A stretch of DNA of 64,000 nt from Ophioderma brevispina (GCA_023653785.1 JAMKCH010079155.1:1-64000); one strand, 5' to 3'; shown: positions 11,700 through 23,621, counted from the first letter of the stretch. Program-made: numbers and translations. The notes: generated by a model from the sequence alone, not told the origin.

Positions 11700-12720
11700 A
11701 AGAAAAAGGTTATAGAGAGAGAGGCCGGCTGAGACATTGTGAGAGAGGGGAGAGATATGAAAGCTAGAGAGAGAGGGGGAATAGGGAGAGGGGAAGATAT
11801 GGGGAGAGAGAAGGGGGAGGAGGAAGGAGGAGGAGAGGGGACGGAGAGGGGAGGGAGAAGAGGGAAAGAGAGAGAGGGACAGGAAAGGAAAGCCGAAGGG
11901 CCTGAGAAGGGAGGGAGAGGGAGAGAAAGAGGGAGAGCTGTAGGAGAGAAGAGGAGAGCGAGAGAAAGATAGGTGTCGAGAGGAGAGAGAGACCGAATGC
12001 GAAGAAAACGTAGGCCTAATTGTCAATAGAGGGGAAGAGAGAGGAAAAAGAGAGGCAGAGAGGGAGAAAAGGGGAGAGGGGTAGTTGGTCAAGAGAGAGA
12101 GATGGAATGAGAGAGAAAACTTAATTTGTAGAGAAAAATGTTGAGATAGGCCTATAGAAAGAAGCGAGGGAGATGTTTAATCAATACAAAAAGAGAGAGA
12201 AGAGGGAGAAAAACAAGAGCAGAGAGTATTGAGAGGAGCAGGATTGAGAGAGAAGAGAAGAGCGAAGAGAGAGCGAGATGGGGGAGCCAGTATGAGAGAA
12301 AAGAAAGAAAAATAGAAATGGTAAACAAAAACACCGGGCAAAAAGCCACAGAGGGGAAAGACGAAAGGAAAGCGAGAGACAGAGGGTGAACAAATGTCTT
12401 TGACAGGTCTTTTGTGACGGATGAGATATAAAACGGACTTTGTAGAAGGGGAAATGTTTGTAATACTATAGAAGAGAGAGAAGGGGAGAGATAGTCTACA
12501 GAACGTGAGAGAGAGAGAGATAGATATAAGAGAAAGAGAGAAGAGAGAGGAGAGGGAGAGATGGTTTATGGCGATGGATGAGAAGCAACACATATAATTT
12601 GTGGATGGGGAAATGTTGAGGGACAAGAAAAGAAGAAAACTGGAAGGAGGACCAGAGGAGTGTCATAACTGCAGGTTGACGGGATTTATATGGGAGGATT
12701 GTGAGAAAAAATAAATTGTG
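11700..12720. repeat. Purine-rich (GA)n-like low-complexity tract, about 1 kb
   Basis: The + strand is almost only A and G, with degenerate GAGAGAGG and GGGAGAG runs. Long open frames on the minus strand here are artefacts of the composition (Ser/Leu/Phe-rich). Confidence 0.9.
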
Positions 12721-13021
12721 CTTCACAGGAACATACGTTTTAGCACGTGGAGATACTTTTGAGATAAAAAGGTTTAAACACTAAATATTGGGAAAATAAT
12801 AACGTTGTATATAAAATGCGAAACTACTACACCAGTGGTTAAAATGACAATAATGCTCAATGTTATTTCGCTTTGATTCTGGTAAAATTACGGGTTATGA
12901 CACGGAGTAGTTTTGAGAATGATTAAAATTCCGGAAAGTTTAAACGGGACTTAATATTTGACGTTCCCTTAGAAATATGGTACTACATGATCTAGCAGAA
13001 GTATGACAGGAACTAAAGCAA

Positions 13022-14998
13022 TTGATTTATTAAAAGTGTTGTGACCTGAAGTTTGGTGTCGCCGTAGTACCTATCCGTGATCGCTTCTGTTTCAGTGATT
13101 GATTCCATTTCAGTGATCGCCTCCACTTCACTCAGCAGCGTGAGCCCGCGCGACAGCGGGGCCTCCACTAGTATTAATTTTTTTTTTGTATTAATATGCC
13201 ATACATGCATGCATCATATATGCATTGTAATGATTTGAAATCAAACTTGAATATACTGTAAAATGAAACTGTAAATAACAAATAAATACATAATAGGATT
13301 TAAATATCACTTCATTCTGAAATTTATGGAACTTTCTAACTTCTTTTAAATAATTTAATATTTTTATTAATTATTATATGAATTATCTTTTTTTTAAATC
13401 ATATAGACTATATTTATTTCCATTTATAGGCACAAGGCTATACAAAGAAGCTACTGAAAAATTATGAACTGATATCTAGGGTTGACAAAAAAAAAACTCT
13501 AAAAATAAGACAAAACGTAATAATATAAACAATGATAAAATAAGTTAAAATAGAATAAATATGCATAATAGGAACACAATATTTGCGCAATAACAGCTAA
13601 ATATAACATTCCTTCCTGTTGAAAGGAAAAGAACGAAGAACGAACGAAAAAAGAAAACAACAGAAAACGAAGGAATAATAAACAAAAAAAGTGATATCTC
13701 ATTCTCCAATGTCAAAATTTGGATTCTTCATATTCCACCCGGGCCTACAGAATTTCCAGATAATTTTGTTTTTAATGAAAATCAAGGAAACGTGTCGATT
13801 CTTTTTGAGTTCATATGCTATTTTGAATAATTAGGCCTATCTCGAATTCGGTAATATCTGCGAGACACCTCTTTTCCAAGTGATCACCAATAGAGACATG
13901 AGGGCTTGCCCTTGAGATCATTTGTTATACTGCAGATGGCTTTCTGAAGGTGTGTTCGTCTGGCAGCTTTTTTCATCATGTGGAAAATATGGGGAAATCT
14001 GCAACTTTATCTCTGGCTTATTTCAATTTCTAACTTTTAAACTAGACCGTATAAGTTATTGATGATTGTTGGTCATATATCACCATTGTCGTCACAGTTA
14101 TGTTTCATTCACGTTGGCTAGACTTTTCTACGAACGCGCCTGGTTAATGTAGCCGTCTTCCACCTTTTCACGCAACCCAATTTTTGTGTTTTGCTGCGTG
14201 ACATTAGGCTTAAAATAAAAAAACGACCCCCCGAGACGCAGCGCCTCTAGGAAGACGGGAATTTCATCAAAATTCCTCTAAAAATACTGGTTTTTTTCGG
14301 GCGGGGTTTTTTTTTTTTTTTTTTTTTTTTAATTTTTTAGGTTTTTTCTTTTTTTAAATTATGCAACTTAGACCTAAAGATATGTGAAAATCAGAAAAAC
14401 GTTCTGCCCCTTTGTTATCTTTTTGGGGCAAGTTAGTATCGTTGCACATCGCATTTTCCATAGATTTCGTGGTAAATATGTAAATTTGAGCAAAAATGTA
14501 CTTTTTTTGAACTCTTTTTTCTCAAAAACGAATATGGTAAAGCCCTATTTTTTATTTCAGATTTGTTATCACCACAAATAAATACTATAATCAAATTTTT
14601 CAGAAATTCGACGGCGCATTTAAATCATGATGCCCAACACCTTAAATGAGTGGAGATCCACTCTTTTTGGAGTGATTTTCACTCTCATGTTTGCAAGTTT
14701 GAATAAAATTCACTCCTTTTAAGTACAAATCACTCCATTTTGGGAGTGTTTACTACCGAATTTCATTCACTCTTTTGGGGGTGAAATTTTCACTCGTTTA
14801 CTCATTAGAGAGTACCTCCTGCAGGAGGGCACTCCTATCTTGGAAGTCACACATATGTCAGGCTGTTAATACCCCTTTTTCAGCATAGTTAGCCACCCAA
14901 AACCCATTTGTTTGAAAATTTGTCATCCAAAGACCCACTATTTAAAAAAAAATTACCATGTCAACCCAAAGGACCCTATTATGGGAAAATTTTGAACT
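13022..14998. repeat. Tandem duplication, copy A (about 2 kb)
   Basis: It is repeated in the same order and orientation at 14999-16925. Shared text includes ATTAAAAGTGTTGTGAC, GCCGTAGTA, CAGTGATTGATT, ATATAACATTC, CCACCCGGGCCTACA, AACTAGACCGT, GAGACGCAGCGCCTCTAG and GAGTGGA-ATCCACTC. The copies differ by many one- to five-base indels and few substitutions. No coding function was recognised. Its end includes the right inverted repeat of the putative Mutator-like element. Confidence 0.85.
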
Positions 14999-16925
14999 TG
15001 AATTATTAAAAGTGTTGTGACTCGGTAAGTTTTGGTTGTCGCCGTAGTAGCCTCTCATGATCTCTTCTTTTTCAGTGATTGATTGCCATTTGCAGTGATC
15101 GCTGCCACGTTCACCAGCTAGCGGAAAGCCCGCTCGAAGCGCGGCCTCCCCTAGTATTATTAATATGCATCATAATTATACATGCATGGCATCATATATT
15201 GCATGGTAATGATGGTTGTATCAAACTGAATATACATGTAAATGAAACTGTAAATAAACAAATAATACATAATATGATTTAAAATATCACTTCATTCTGA
15301 ATTTATGTAACTTTCCTAACTTCCTTTTTATATATTAATATTTTGATTTGTCATTATATATTAATTTCCATTTATTTTTAATCATAAGACTATATTTTTT
15401 ACCAATTTTAATAGGCCAACAAGGCCTTTACAAGAAGCTACTGAAAAATTATTGAACGATATCTAAGTGTTGACAAAAAATAAACTCTAAAAATAAGACA
15501 AAACTTAATAATGATAAACAATGATAAATAAGTTAATAATAATATGCATAATAGGACCAATATATGCGCAATAAGCTAAATATAACATTCTCCCTGTTGA
15601 CACGGAAAATAACGAAAGAAGAAATCTAAAAAGAAAACAAAAAGAAAACTGAAGGAATAATAAAAAAAAAGTGATAATCTCAATTCTCATGCAAAATTTG
15701 GAATTCTTCATTATTCCACCCGGGCCTACATAAGATTTTCCAGATAATTTTTTTTAATGAAAATAAAGGCACCATTCGATTTCTTTTTGAGTCATATGCG
15801 ATTTTGAATAAGTAGGCCTCTCTAATTCGGTAATATCTCTAGACCTGCTTTTCCATGAGCACCAATAGAGAAAGATGGCTTCCCTGAGATCATTTGTTTA
15901 TACGCAGAGTGGCCTTTGTCTGAAGTGTGGTCGTCTGTCAGCTTTTTTCATCAGGTGGAAAATTGGGGGGAAATCTGCAAATTTATCTCTGGCCTTATTT
16001 CCCTCTAAACATTTTAAACTAGACCGTCTAAGTTTATTGATGATTTGTTGTCTATCACCATTGTCGTCCCAGTTATGGTTCTTCACGTTGCTAGGACGTT
16101 TTCTAAGAAGCGCCTGATTAATTACGCGGCTCACCTTTCACGCACCCATTTGTTGTTTTTGCGGCGTGACATATAGGCGTAAAATAACGCGAGACGCAGC
16201 GCCTCTAGTGAAGACGTGAATTTCATCACAATTCCCTCTAATGACTGTTTTCGTCGGTTTTTCAAGAAAACTAAATGGTGACACCATTTTTTTATTTCGG
16301 TTTTTTTCAAGTATGCACCTAGACTAAACATATGTGAAAACTCCGAAAAACGTACGGCCCTGTTTTATCTTTTTGGGGCACGTGATGTCATCGGTGTCGC
16401 ATTTTCCATAGAGTTCGTGTAATAATGTAAAATTTTGAGGCAAAAAATGTACTGTTTTTGAAACTCTTTTTCTCAAACGAAGGGGGTAATCCCTATTTTT
16501 TATTTCAGATTTGTTAGTCAGCACAAATGATATCCTATAATATCAAATTTTAAAGAAATTCGACGGCCCATTTAAATCATGATGCCAACACCCCTAACTG
16601 AGTGGAATCCACTCGTTTTGGAGTGTTTTTTCACTCTCTTTGAAGTTGAATAGAATTCACTCCTTAAGTACAAAGCCTCATTTTGGAGTGGTTTACACGA
16701 ATTTCACATTTTGGGGAGGAAATTTTCAACTCGTTTACATTTCGAGAGTACACTCTGACAGGAGGGCACTCCTATCTTGAAGTCACACATTGTAGGCTGT
16801 AAGACCCCCTTTTCAGCATAGTTAACACCCAAAGACCCCCATTGTTTTTGAAAATTTCATCAAAGACCCCAGATTTAAAAAAAATTACCATTGTCACCCA
16901 AAACCCCTATATGGGGAAAAATTTT
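14999..16925. repeat. Tandem duplication, copy B (about 1.9 kb)
   Basis: Second copy, directly adjoining copy A. The colinear match runs to the AAAGACCCC-type sequence near 16,900. The head-to-tail layout and indel-dominated differences would also arise from two haplotypes or uncorrected reads placed side by side in the assembly. Confidence 0.85.
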
Positions 16926-17885
16926 GAACAGTTTTGGACCCAAAGAACACTATTTTTAGAAATTGTGCAAAAATCTGGCATCCAAATACCCATTTTGGGG
17001 ACAAGTTTGTCATTTTGTCACTTGAAAATTCCCTATTTTGGGGCAATCTGGCTGTCTCTCAGCCAAAGACCCTTTTTTTCTTTTCAGTCTTCTGTCACCC
17101 GAATGCCCTTTTTGGAATTGTGACCTTACACCCATATCCATTTCATATGTGAGTGCCCTCCACGGGTGGAATCAGATTAGTTCCTGTGGAACTGAGAATT
17201 TTCTTTGATTGGAGGTTGTGCGGCTAAGGAATGAAAACCCTTGCCCATGCTAAGAGTCCGTTGGTAAAAAGTTCATTATAATGCATTTCTAAAGATTCTG
17301 CTTCAAATTGCTGAAAATGGTTGACTCCTTTTTCACCATGTTGGTAAGCAGTTTTCTGAGCACGACTGAAATAAGCAGGTACTGGGTGAATTTTACCCCT
17401 GCTAAATTGGCAAAATGGCTCCTGGTTCGAAACAAAACTGTGTACATTGTATAGACCAGGGCAATAAACCACACGGTTCGGACCCTTAAATCATTTATTT
17501 CATATACGCCCATTTTTTTTGGATTTTGGACCAATATGCCTATAGTTTGGTGGATTCAAAACCACAGACAATTTTTGTTCTTTATTTTTTTGAGTCGTAA
17601 ATTAAGCCTTATCCATTATCTTTCGATACAACCTGTCAATGGCCCGTTTGGTTTTTTTTTTTGTTCTTTCCACTTAATTTTCTTCTTAAGACTATTTTTG
17701 TGAGCACCTGAAAAACAATAGCTTGACGGCCGCCATCTTGGATTTTCGGCTAAATTTCATTAATTTGCAAGTTTTGTTGCATTGTGAAACCATGGACGAA
17801 TTTTTTCTTCAAATTTTTCAGCCCACAAGTAACTCTATGACAATTATCTTTCATATAATACAAGTTAAATGCTTGTCTTTGACTT

Positions 17886-18221
17886 AAAGGTGCATTTCGT
17901 GATTTCAGCACCTTCTGTTTTATTCATTGATCACTAGATATCCTTGAGAAAAGCTTATTCTCAAAATTTGAGCTGATCCCGGTCTTGCGGTTTTGTGTTG
18001 AGCAAATGCCCGTTTCCCACAATCCCATAGGCTACTGTGCTGTAATTTCTGTCCGTTTACAGACAGAAAATACAAAATTTCTTACAAATGCGACCGAATT
18101 TGCACGTAAGATTGGGCACACGTAGATTACTAAGGCTAACAGTTCAGATGATATAAAAATCTCAATATTTTTAGGCAAGTCGGGGGGACGAGGCTGTGGA
18201 TCACAAAATGCCCCTTTAAGT
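17886..18221. mobile_element. MITE family E, copy 2
   Basis: Starts AAAGGTGCATTTCGTGATTT and ends ATCACAAAATGCCCCTTTAA. It matches copy 1 at 4170-4508 over its whole length with scattered differences. Non-coding. Confidence 0.83.
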
Positions 18222-18482
18222 TATCTTTTTTTGGAATAAATGATCGAGACGTCTATGTACACGAAACCCTGTGTAAAATGTTAAAAACACCAAAATTGCT
18301 CCTGAATCTGAATTAAATCCTTATTTCAAAGCCTTGGTTTAAGGAATTGTTTTGGTAGAAAATGGGACCCATGTCTGAGGATTTTCTTTGAAAAAGTAAC
18401 CCATTTGCATGGCACATTCCTGTATACCTATATATGTTCAACCTGTCAACAGCAATAATCAAGTATACTTCGAGCTTCGTCT

Positions 18483-18644
18483 GGCCTGAACTAAGGAGTG
18501 ACGTCGTAGCTTTCACGCAGACTTAAACGTGCGAATCGCAGTAAGCCGCAGCTGTAATTATGCGTGTACAAAGTCAGCGTGTGCAATACGCATGTGCAAT
18601 AGCTGCGCGAAAGCTATGACATCACTCCTTAGTTCAGGCCAGAT
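18483..18644. mobile_element. Short fold-back element before exon 6
   Basis: The left arm GGCCTGAACTAAGGAGTGAC continues into GTCGTAGCTTTC, and the right arm is GAAAGCTATGACATCACTCC followed by TTAGTTCAGGCC. The arms are about 32 bases with two mismatches, around a loop of about 100 bases. The loop has its own short TGCG/CGCA symmetry. Confidence 0.85.
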
Positions 18645-18689
18645 GAAGTATAACAATATCACAGGTAACCAGCTCAATTTCTCTTGCAG

Positions 18690-18925
18690 CCCTTGGACTT
18701 TGAAACACAACCAACACTCCATACACTGACTCTTCAAGTATCCGATGGAGCAAATACCCCAGACACCACTGTGGCACAAATCAACATCCTGGACATCAAT
18801 GACGAACCACCCACATTTGACAAGGATCAGTATGCGGAAACCATTCCAGAGGACACGGCTGTAGGTGATGAAGTTATCACGGTAACGGCTACCGATCCCG
18901 AGGCTGGTGATGGTGGAGAATTTGA
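18690..18925 (+). CDS. Cadherin exon 6: EC repeat end, linker and next EC start
   Basis: Fully open from CTCTTGCAG to GA|GTAAGTAG. It begins PLDFETQPTLHTLTLQVSDG, completing the exon 5 repeat, then DINDEPPTFDKDQY (linker) and ETIPEDTAVGDEVITV with the calcium motif ATDPEAGDGG of the next repeat. It enters in phase 0 and ends in phase 2. The intron before it is the largest EC intron (8.7 kb) and is mostly mobile-element sequence. A fold-back element ends about 48 bases upstream of the acceptor. Confidence 0.93.
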
Positions 18926-19065
18926 GTAAGTAGCTTGTTACACTGAAGTTAGGTTAACTTTAGGCCTACTTAGCTTATACTGGGTGGACATAAAGCTACA
19001 TGAGCGGTGAAAACAAATCTAGCATCAGGGCTGTATGCAGGATTTATTTAGGGAGTTGCAGGACT

Positions 19066-19301
19066 TCAAAAAAAACGGCAGTATTCAATGTTACGAATCT
19101 CCATTCAGTTACGTGTAGTGGCAAGTGTCCGTACGGACAGTAATGACTAAAATTTCTGATTTTGTCTTTATTAAGTAGCTTCTGGTCCTATCATTTGCAG
19201 GGTATGTTAGGATACCTGTACTTGATACAAACATGCAAAAATCTGATTTTTTATGATTTTTTCGATTTTCTGATTTAGCAAATCACTGATAGTGCCTTTA
19301 A
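19066..19301. mobile_element. MITE family C, truncated copy, reversed
   Basis: It ends AAATCACTGATAGTGCCTTTA, the terminus seen at 30779. Shared internal text includes GTGTCCGTACGGACA, TGCAGGGTATGTTAGGATAC and AAATCTGATTTTT in reverse orientation. Confidence 0.75.
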
Positions 19302-19495
19302 ATCATATAGTTCTGATAATTAGCCAATCTTATTGTGCTGGTATATTCACAACTGTGAAAACATCTTTTGAAACATAACATTTTGCATGTTGGTCTGGCT
19401 TAAGCCTTTTGTCATTTTGAAGCTCTTTTGTCCACAGTTTGTTATATATTTACTTACTTACTGACTAGGCTTACTGACTGACTGACTGTCTGTTT

Positions 19496-19661
19496 GTCGC
19501 GACATTAATTATAAAATCGTTCTGTTTACCCATAAGCGCACTGATTTGGGCTTCATAATTTCAGGTGAGGGCTAATGTATATAAAAGCTTTACAACCATG
19601 CAAAAATATCCATTTTTGAAAAATATAGAGGGCACACTATTTTTCAAATGTGTCTCTTTAA
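19496..19661. mobile_element. MITE family A, truncated copy, reversed
   Basis: It carries CATTAATTATAAAATCGTTC, ACCCATAAGCGCACTGATTT, TTTCAGGTGAGGGCTAATG and AGGGCACACTATTTTTCAAA, ending GTGTCTCTTTA. These match the complete family A copies at 36037 and 54229. It abuts the next element at a shared TTTAAA. Confidence 0.8.
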
Positions 19662-20235
19662 AGAGATAAGCAGCGATTTGCTGATCTGAAAAATCGAAAA
19701 AATCATCAAAATTCGTATTTTGGTATTTTTGTGACTGGCATGGGTGTGCTAACATAACCTGCAAGTGGTTGGCTTGAAAGTCGTGTATTAAAGACAAGGC
19801 AGTACTTTTTATCTGATTTTGTAATTTCTATACGTGCGTATCAAAATTCCGACTTGCGATTAAAAAAGCCTTTCTGTGTGAATATCCCAGATTTATAAGC
19901 GTAATATTGTGCACCATGTCCTGTACAGTTTGACCTCAAACACAAATATTATTGATCTTTGTTTATACTGTACTGGTGTAAACCACAATCAACTGTTTGG
20001 TGTAGATTTTCAGACGTCCATCGCTGATTCTATTTGCTGGTAACGGTATGACAAATTATCCATCAATCTTCATCTTTTCAAATCTTTTCACTATTTTTGT
20101 TGGTTTTGTTCATATAACATTAAGTGTTTTTTTATGGAAATTGTCGTTACTTATCTTTGATTACAAGCTAAAAAATGTGTTTTCCGCCCCATCAGTTTTT
20201 TTTTATTTTCACTAGCAGGATTGGCGCTAACTATT
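19662..20235. mobile_element. MITE family C' copy 2, ending next to exon 7
   Basis: It has the same text as 9347-9763 from AAAGAGATAAGCAGCGATTT onward, with an extra block near 20000-20130. It ends about 25 bases before exon 7. No ORF of note. Confidence 0.78.
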
Positions 20236-20259
20236 AATCTGTATCCACTCTTCTAACAG

Positions 20260-20355
20260 ATATGACATAGCTTATGATCTAACCCAGGATGGTTATTTGA
20301 GATTGACCTGACACTGGTGTGGGGTCACTGTTGCTAATGATCTTGACGAGAAACT
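20260..20355 (+). CDS. Cadherin exon 7: short EC segment, frame broken
   Basis: After CTTCTAACAG the sequence joins exon 6 in phase 2 to give EYDIAYDLTQDG. A one-base shift then gives the FEIDxDTG strand, and another gives VTVANDLDEK, the usual DxxTGxVTVxxxLDxE signature. The donor is probably ACT|GTTAGG at 20356, a weaker site, so the 3' end is approximate. The exon is short and two indels are needed. The same MITE family that precedes exon 5 lies immediately upstream (19662-20235). Confidence 0.7.
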
Positions 20356-21244
20356 GTTAGGAACACGAACTACTTTTTTTTTTGACAAAGTTGAGTTTTT
20401 TATATAATATAATTTTGGGCGTCCTATAGCAGGGTTGATCTAACAATGCAACCCACATTCTTTGAACATGTGTTGAACATGGCGATATCCAAAAAAAAAA
20501 AAATCCAAAAAAAAAAATCAAAAACAAAGAAGTGCATAAGAGAAATTAGTCCGCCATTTTACGAAAACTTGTTCTAAATTGATCTGATAATTTTCATTTG
20601 TGGAATTCATGAGACAATTTTTTGTGTGTCGCGTGCCTTAGGCCCCTAAGGCAAAAGACACATAGGGATCACTTTGTCCACTGTTTCTGTTGTTGATTGA
20701 TGTGAAAAAGTGTAACATATTTGCCTTAATATCCACTACTTGAATCATTTAAAAACGTGAGTCATAGATCACAGGGATCCCTTATTTGCTGATTGAGTCC
20801 AAGGTCCCACATACCAAGGTTCAAAGGTCAATGTGAGGTCAAGTTGTAAGATTGGCTGAAAATTTAAAATTGACCTGCAATGAAAAGTTGACATTTTCAC
20901 TTGAACCAACTTGAGTCATAGGTGCAACATTGATCCATCCCTCCTTTGTTGATGCAGTCAAAGGTCACCTGCCAATTTCAAAGTCATCTGAGGCCTATCA
21001 TTACAAACCGACGGGCGACAAATGCTGTCTGAGGACCGATGTCTTTTTTTATTTGTTAGGTGGACTCAACGTCCCAAGACATGCTACTAATATACACACT
21101 GCGTGATTGTTTTGCAGCAAGTTTGGGTTACCGGCAAAGAAAGTTACAAACTGAGAAATGAACTTAAAAGTAACACAAAGACAGTTGTTTCTTTTATTTG
21201 GGATTTAATTTTCAACCTTTTTCTTACATATGATTCCTCCGCAG

Positions 21245-21484
21245 ACCGGAACCCGCCCGTTAGTTGTGCGCTACCAGACGTGGCCGATGCTGATCCCGTT
21301 TTCCTTCCCTATGCTGGCCGAAGCAAAGAAAACACAGACCCACACCAACCTCAAGATGGGTATTTACCTTAACGGCTTACTGAGATGATTATCGGTGATA
21401 ACAACGGAGGACACCACCATTTACAACATATAGTCTGCTCAACACAATATTGAAGAATTCCTTCAACTATGAAGTGAAATAGGG
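21245..21484 (+). CDS. Cadherin exon 8: EC repeat with DADPVFLPY linker, frame broken
   Basis: Acceptor CTCCGCAG and donor GGG|GTAGGT. The pieces are TGTRPLVVR, the linker VADADPVFLPY, KENTD, a GDNNGG turn, PIYNI-like sequence and NIEEFLQL followed by SEIG. The last piece flows directly into exon 9 (DNTVTITT). The D-A-D-PVF linker is the variant seen in the membrane-proximal repeats of some long cadherins. Several frame shifts are needed, so the residue order between pieces is less sure than for other exons. It is recognised by position, linker motif and continuity, not by an open frame. Confidence 0.6.
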
Positions 21485-21670
21485 GTAGGTTTGGAGTTTT
21501 TGCTTGTTTTTAAAAAAAATGTGTGTGGTGGGGGGGGGGGCATGTTGTATAGGTTTGTGCCTTTCTGTATGACTGTGTTACATTGGATCATTACATTCTA
21601 TCTACTAACCATTATTCCACTGCTTAATAGGAAATGATGAGAATCATTTTGCTTCAACTTATCGTCTGCT

Positions 21671-21852
21671 GGGGTTTTGCATAAGTGACCATTGACCCAC
21701 CGCTTTCTGACACACCTCTTTCTGACACACCTCTTTCAAATGACACACTTATGAATTCAGACACCTTAACACAATAAACCACACAGTTTATTCCATTAAG
21801 GTTTTCCAAAATTAATAAGTGTGTAAGAAAGAGGTGGGTCAGATGGGTCACG
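21671..21852. mobile_element. Fold-back hairpin with GACCCACC/GGTGGGTC arms
   Basis: Left arm text GACCCACCGCTTTCTGACAC (then a duplicated TCTTTCTGACACACC), right arm AAGAAAGAGGTGGGTCAGAT, with inner arms ATAAACCACACAGTTTATTC. It resembles the hairpin at 31790-31937, sharing GAATTC near the centre of the left arm and an AATAAA-type turn. Confidence 0.7.
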
Positions 21853-22736
21853 TACGGAAACACCTGGCTTCTGGTTCCACCCTGGCCGGCTTGCTAGGTT
21901 CCCCGGTTGGTGCTGGTTATATAGCACTTTACCTATTAACACTTCAGATTGTGATATTCCCCTACAAGCTCTCCATTTTAAAGAGACATGAGGACATTTC
22001 CAGAAGAGCCCCCCCAATTTTTGTTTCGAATTGGGTTTTTTTTGCATATTTTGGGAATTCGTGACTAATGTATTAGATCACACCTGAAGTAATATCCACT
22101 TTAATGTAATAAGATGATTATTTAGTATTTTCTTTGTGCTTGTGACAAAATCAAAGCAATGATTTTTCTATAGGTAAGAATATGATGCGGCGCAAGTTCA
22201 AAACAAAGTTTTGCAGTTGTTCTTTTTACTTGTTTGCCCAATACACTTCGAACTTCTCGGTAGGTGGTCTACAGCCGATCAAATGCATTGTAATAAATGA
22301 GAATTATTATTCTTACAAAAATCCTCCTCCGTCACTTTCCTATCGGTGTTGAAGAGAGGAAAAAGTGAGGTAAGGTACTTTGCCCAAGTGGCACACATGT
22401 TGGCTGCCCATCGCCGCTGCAATTTTTATCTCCACGCCTCTTATCTATATCTTTGGGTGCCAATGTCCTTTTGTGTCAGTCTTTTGGTATCTGCATCTTG
22501 TGTCTGGGTTTATCTTGTGTCAATATTTAACTGCTCAGTATACATTTAACTAATGACTGTAAATTGGTTTCAGGCTGCTTGCATTTGTTGCCGTGAACAC
22601 AATGTTGACTGTGTAGGTCTACCATAGAATCTAGATCATCTGAACTCAAACAACCATACTGCTTAAATTGTTCTAAAAATAGACAATATGCATGGGGTCC
22701 AAACTACTGTGAGAACAGTAGAAAATGAACCAACTT

Positions 22737-23372
22737 AAAGGAAATATGTCCAGATGCTGAAATATTTGGAAAATTTGGTATGGATGGAAAGCTTAAGTAA
22801 CGTAGATACATATAAGATCAAAATAAGTTTGAAAATTGTCCACATTTGTTGAGTATTTTTTGCCTTTTAATTTTCCGCCCATAGCTTACTCGAAAACGAT
22901 TCCGACAAATCGACTTCGCAGGCAAATGGTGACGTCAGTGATGACCATCCTATTTAACGTCCGTTTGTGACCATCAGATCGTCAGTTGTTGCCACTTCAA
23001 TAATAATTAAACCAACGAACATGAACAAAATTGTCCTCTGTAACTTTTTTTCTAATTTTATTTATTATTCTTTTTTCATTATCCATCATATTACAGTGTC
23101 AGCAATAACAATTCGAGTCACACGATGTTTTGGTCATCACTTTGCCGTCCCTGAGGAGAGCAAAATTGGGGCGCTTTTGATCAATGAAGCCGTGGCGAAA
23201 AAATCCGCCCGTTTCTTCGTATGTCAAAAAAGCAAAAAATAAAATACCTCTATTTTGTTATTACATCAAATTGTATTATTTTTTCGGGAATTCGTGATGT
23301 ATGTACCTATATTTTATGAATGGTAAAGTCAAACTGAGCTTGACAAAAACTTGACTCATATTTCCTTTAAAA
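22737..23372. mobile_element. Putative TIR element of about 635 bases before exon 9
   Basis: Terminal 12-base inverted repeats AAAGGAAATATG and CATATTTCCTTT are perfect, with TTAA-like flanks. It contains a 91-codon frame with no recognised domain. Only one copy was seen in the window. Confidence 0.55.
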
Positions 23373-23397
23373 TTGGAATTAAATTTTCAATCCGCAG

Positions 23398-23594
23398 ATA
23401 ACACTGTCACCATCACTACCAATGCAGTATTTGATCGTGAGCTGCAGGAGACTTATGGCATGGTCTTTGAGATACAAGAACCTTAACACCCGGGGTTGGC
23501 AACCCCAGTACGGTCACCAGCATCACCATCACAGACCTCAATGACCATCCGCACAAACCTGCTACCAAAGAGATGCTGGTTTATGCGTATGAAG
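23398..23594 (+). CDS. Cadherin exon 9: last EC repeat end and start of PCCD
   Basis: Acceptor AATCCGCAG, donor GAAG|GTACAG. It encodes NTVTITTNAVFDRELQETYG (last EC strands with the DRE signature), FEIQEP, one frame shift near 23487, then STVTSITITDLNDHPHKP and MLVYAYEG. The DLNDHP linker followed by a VYAYEG-type motif marks the passage from the last EC repeat to the primitive classic cadherin domain of type III cadherins (compare the VYNYxG motif of DN-cadherin). It ends in phase 1. A TIR element ends about 28 bases before its acceptor. Confidence 0.85.
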
Positions 23595-23621
23595 GTACAG
23601 TGCAACAACATGAATTTTAAA

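Noticed and set aside
11544..12092. 182-codon Ser/Leu/Pro-rich frame on the minus strand, and neighbours
   Set aside because: Produced by the purine tract composition on the other strand.
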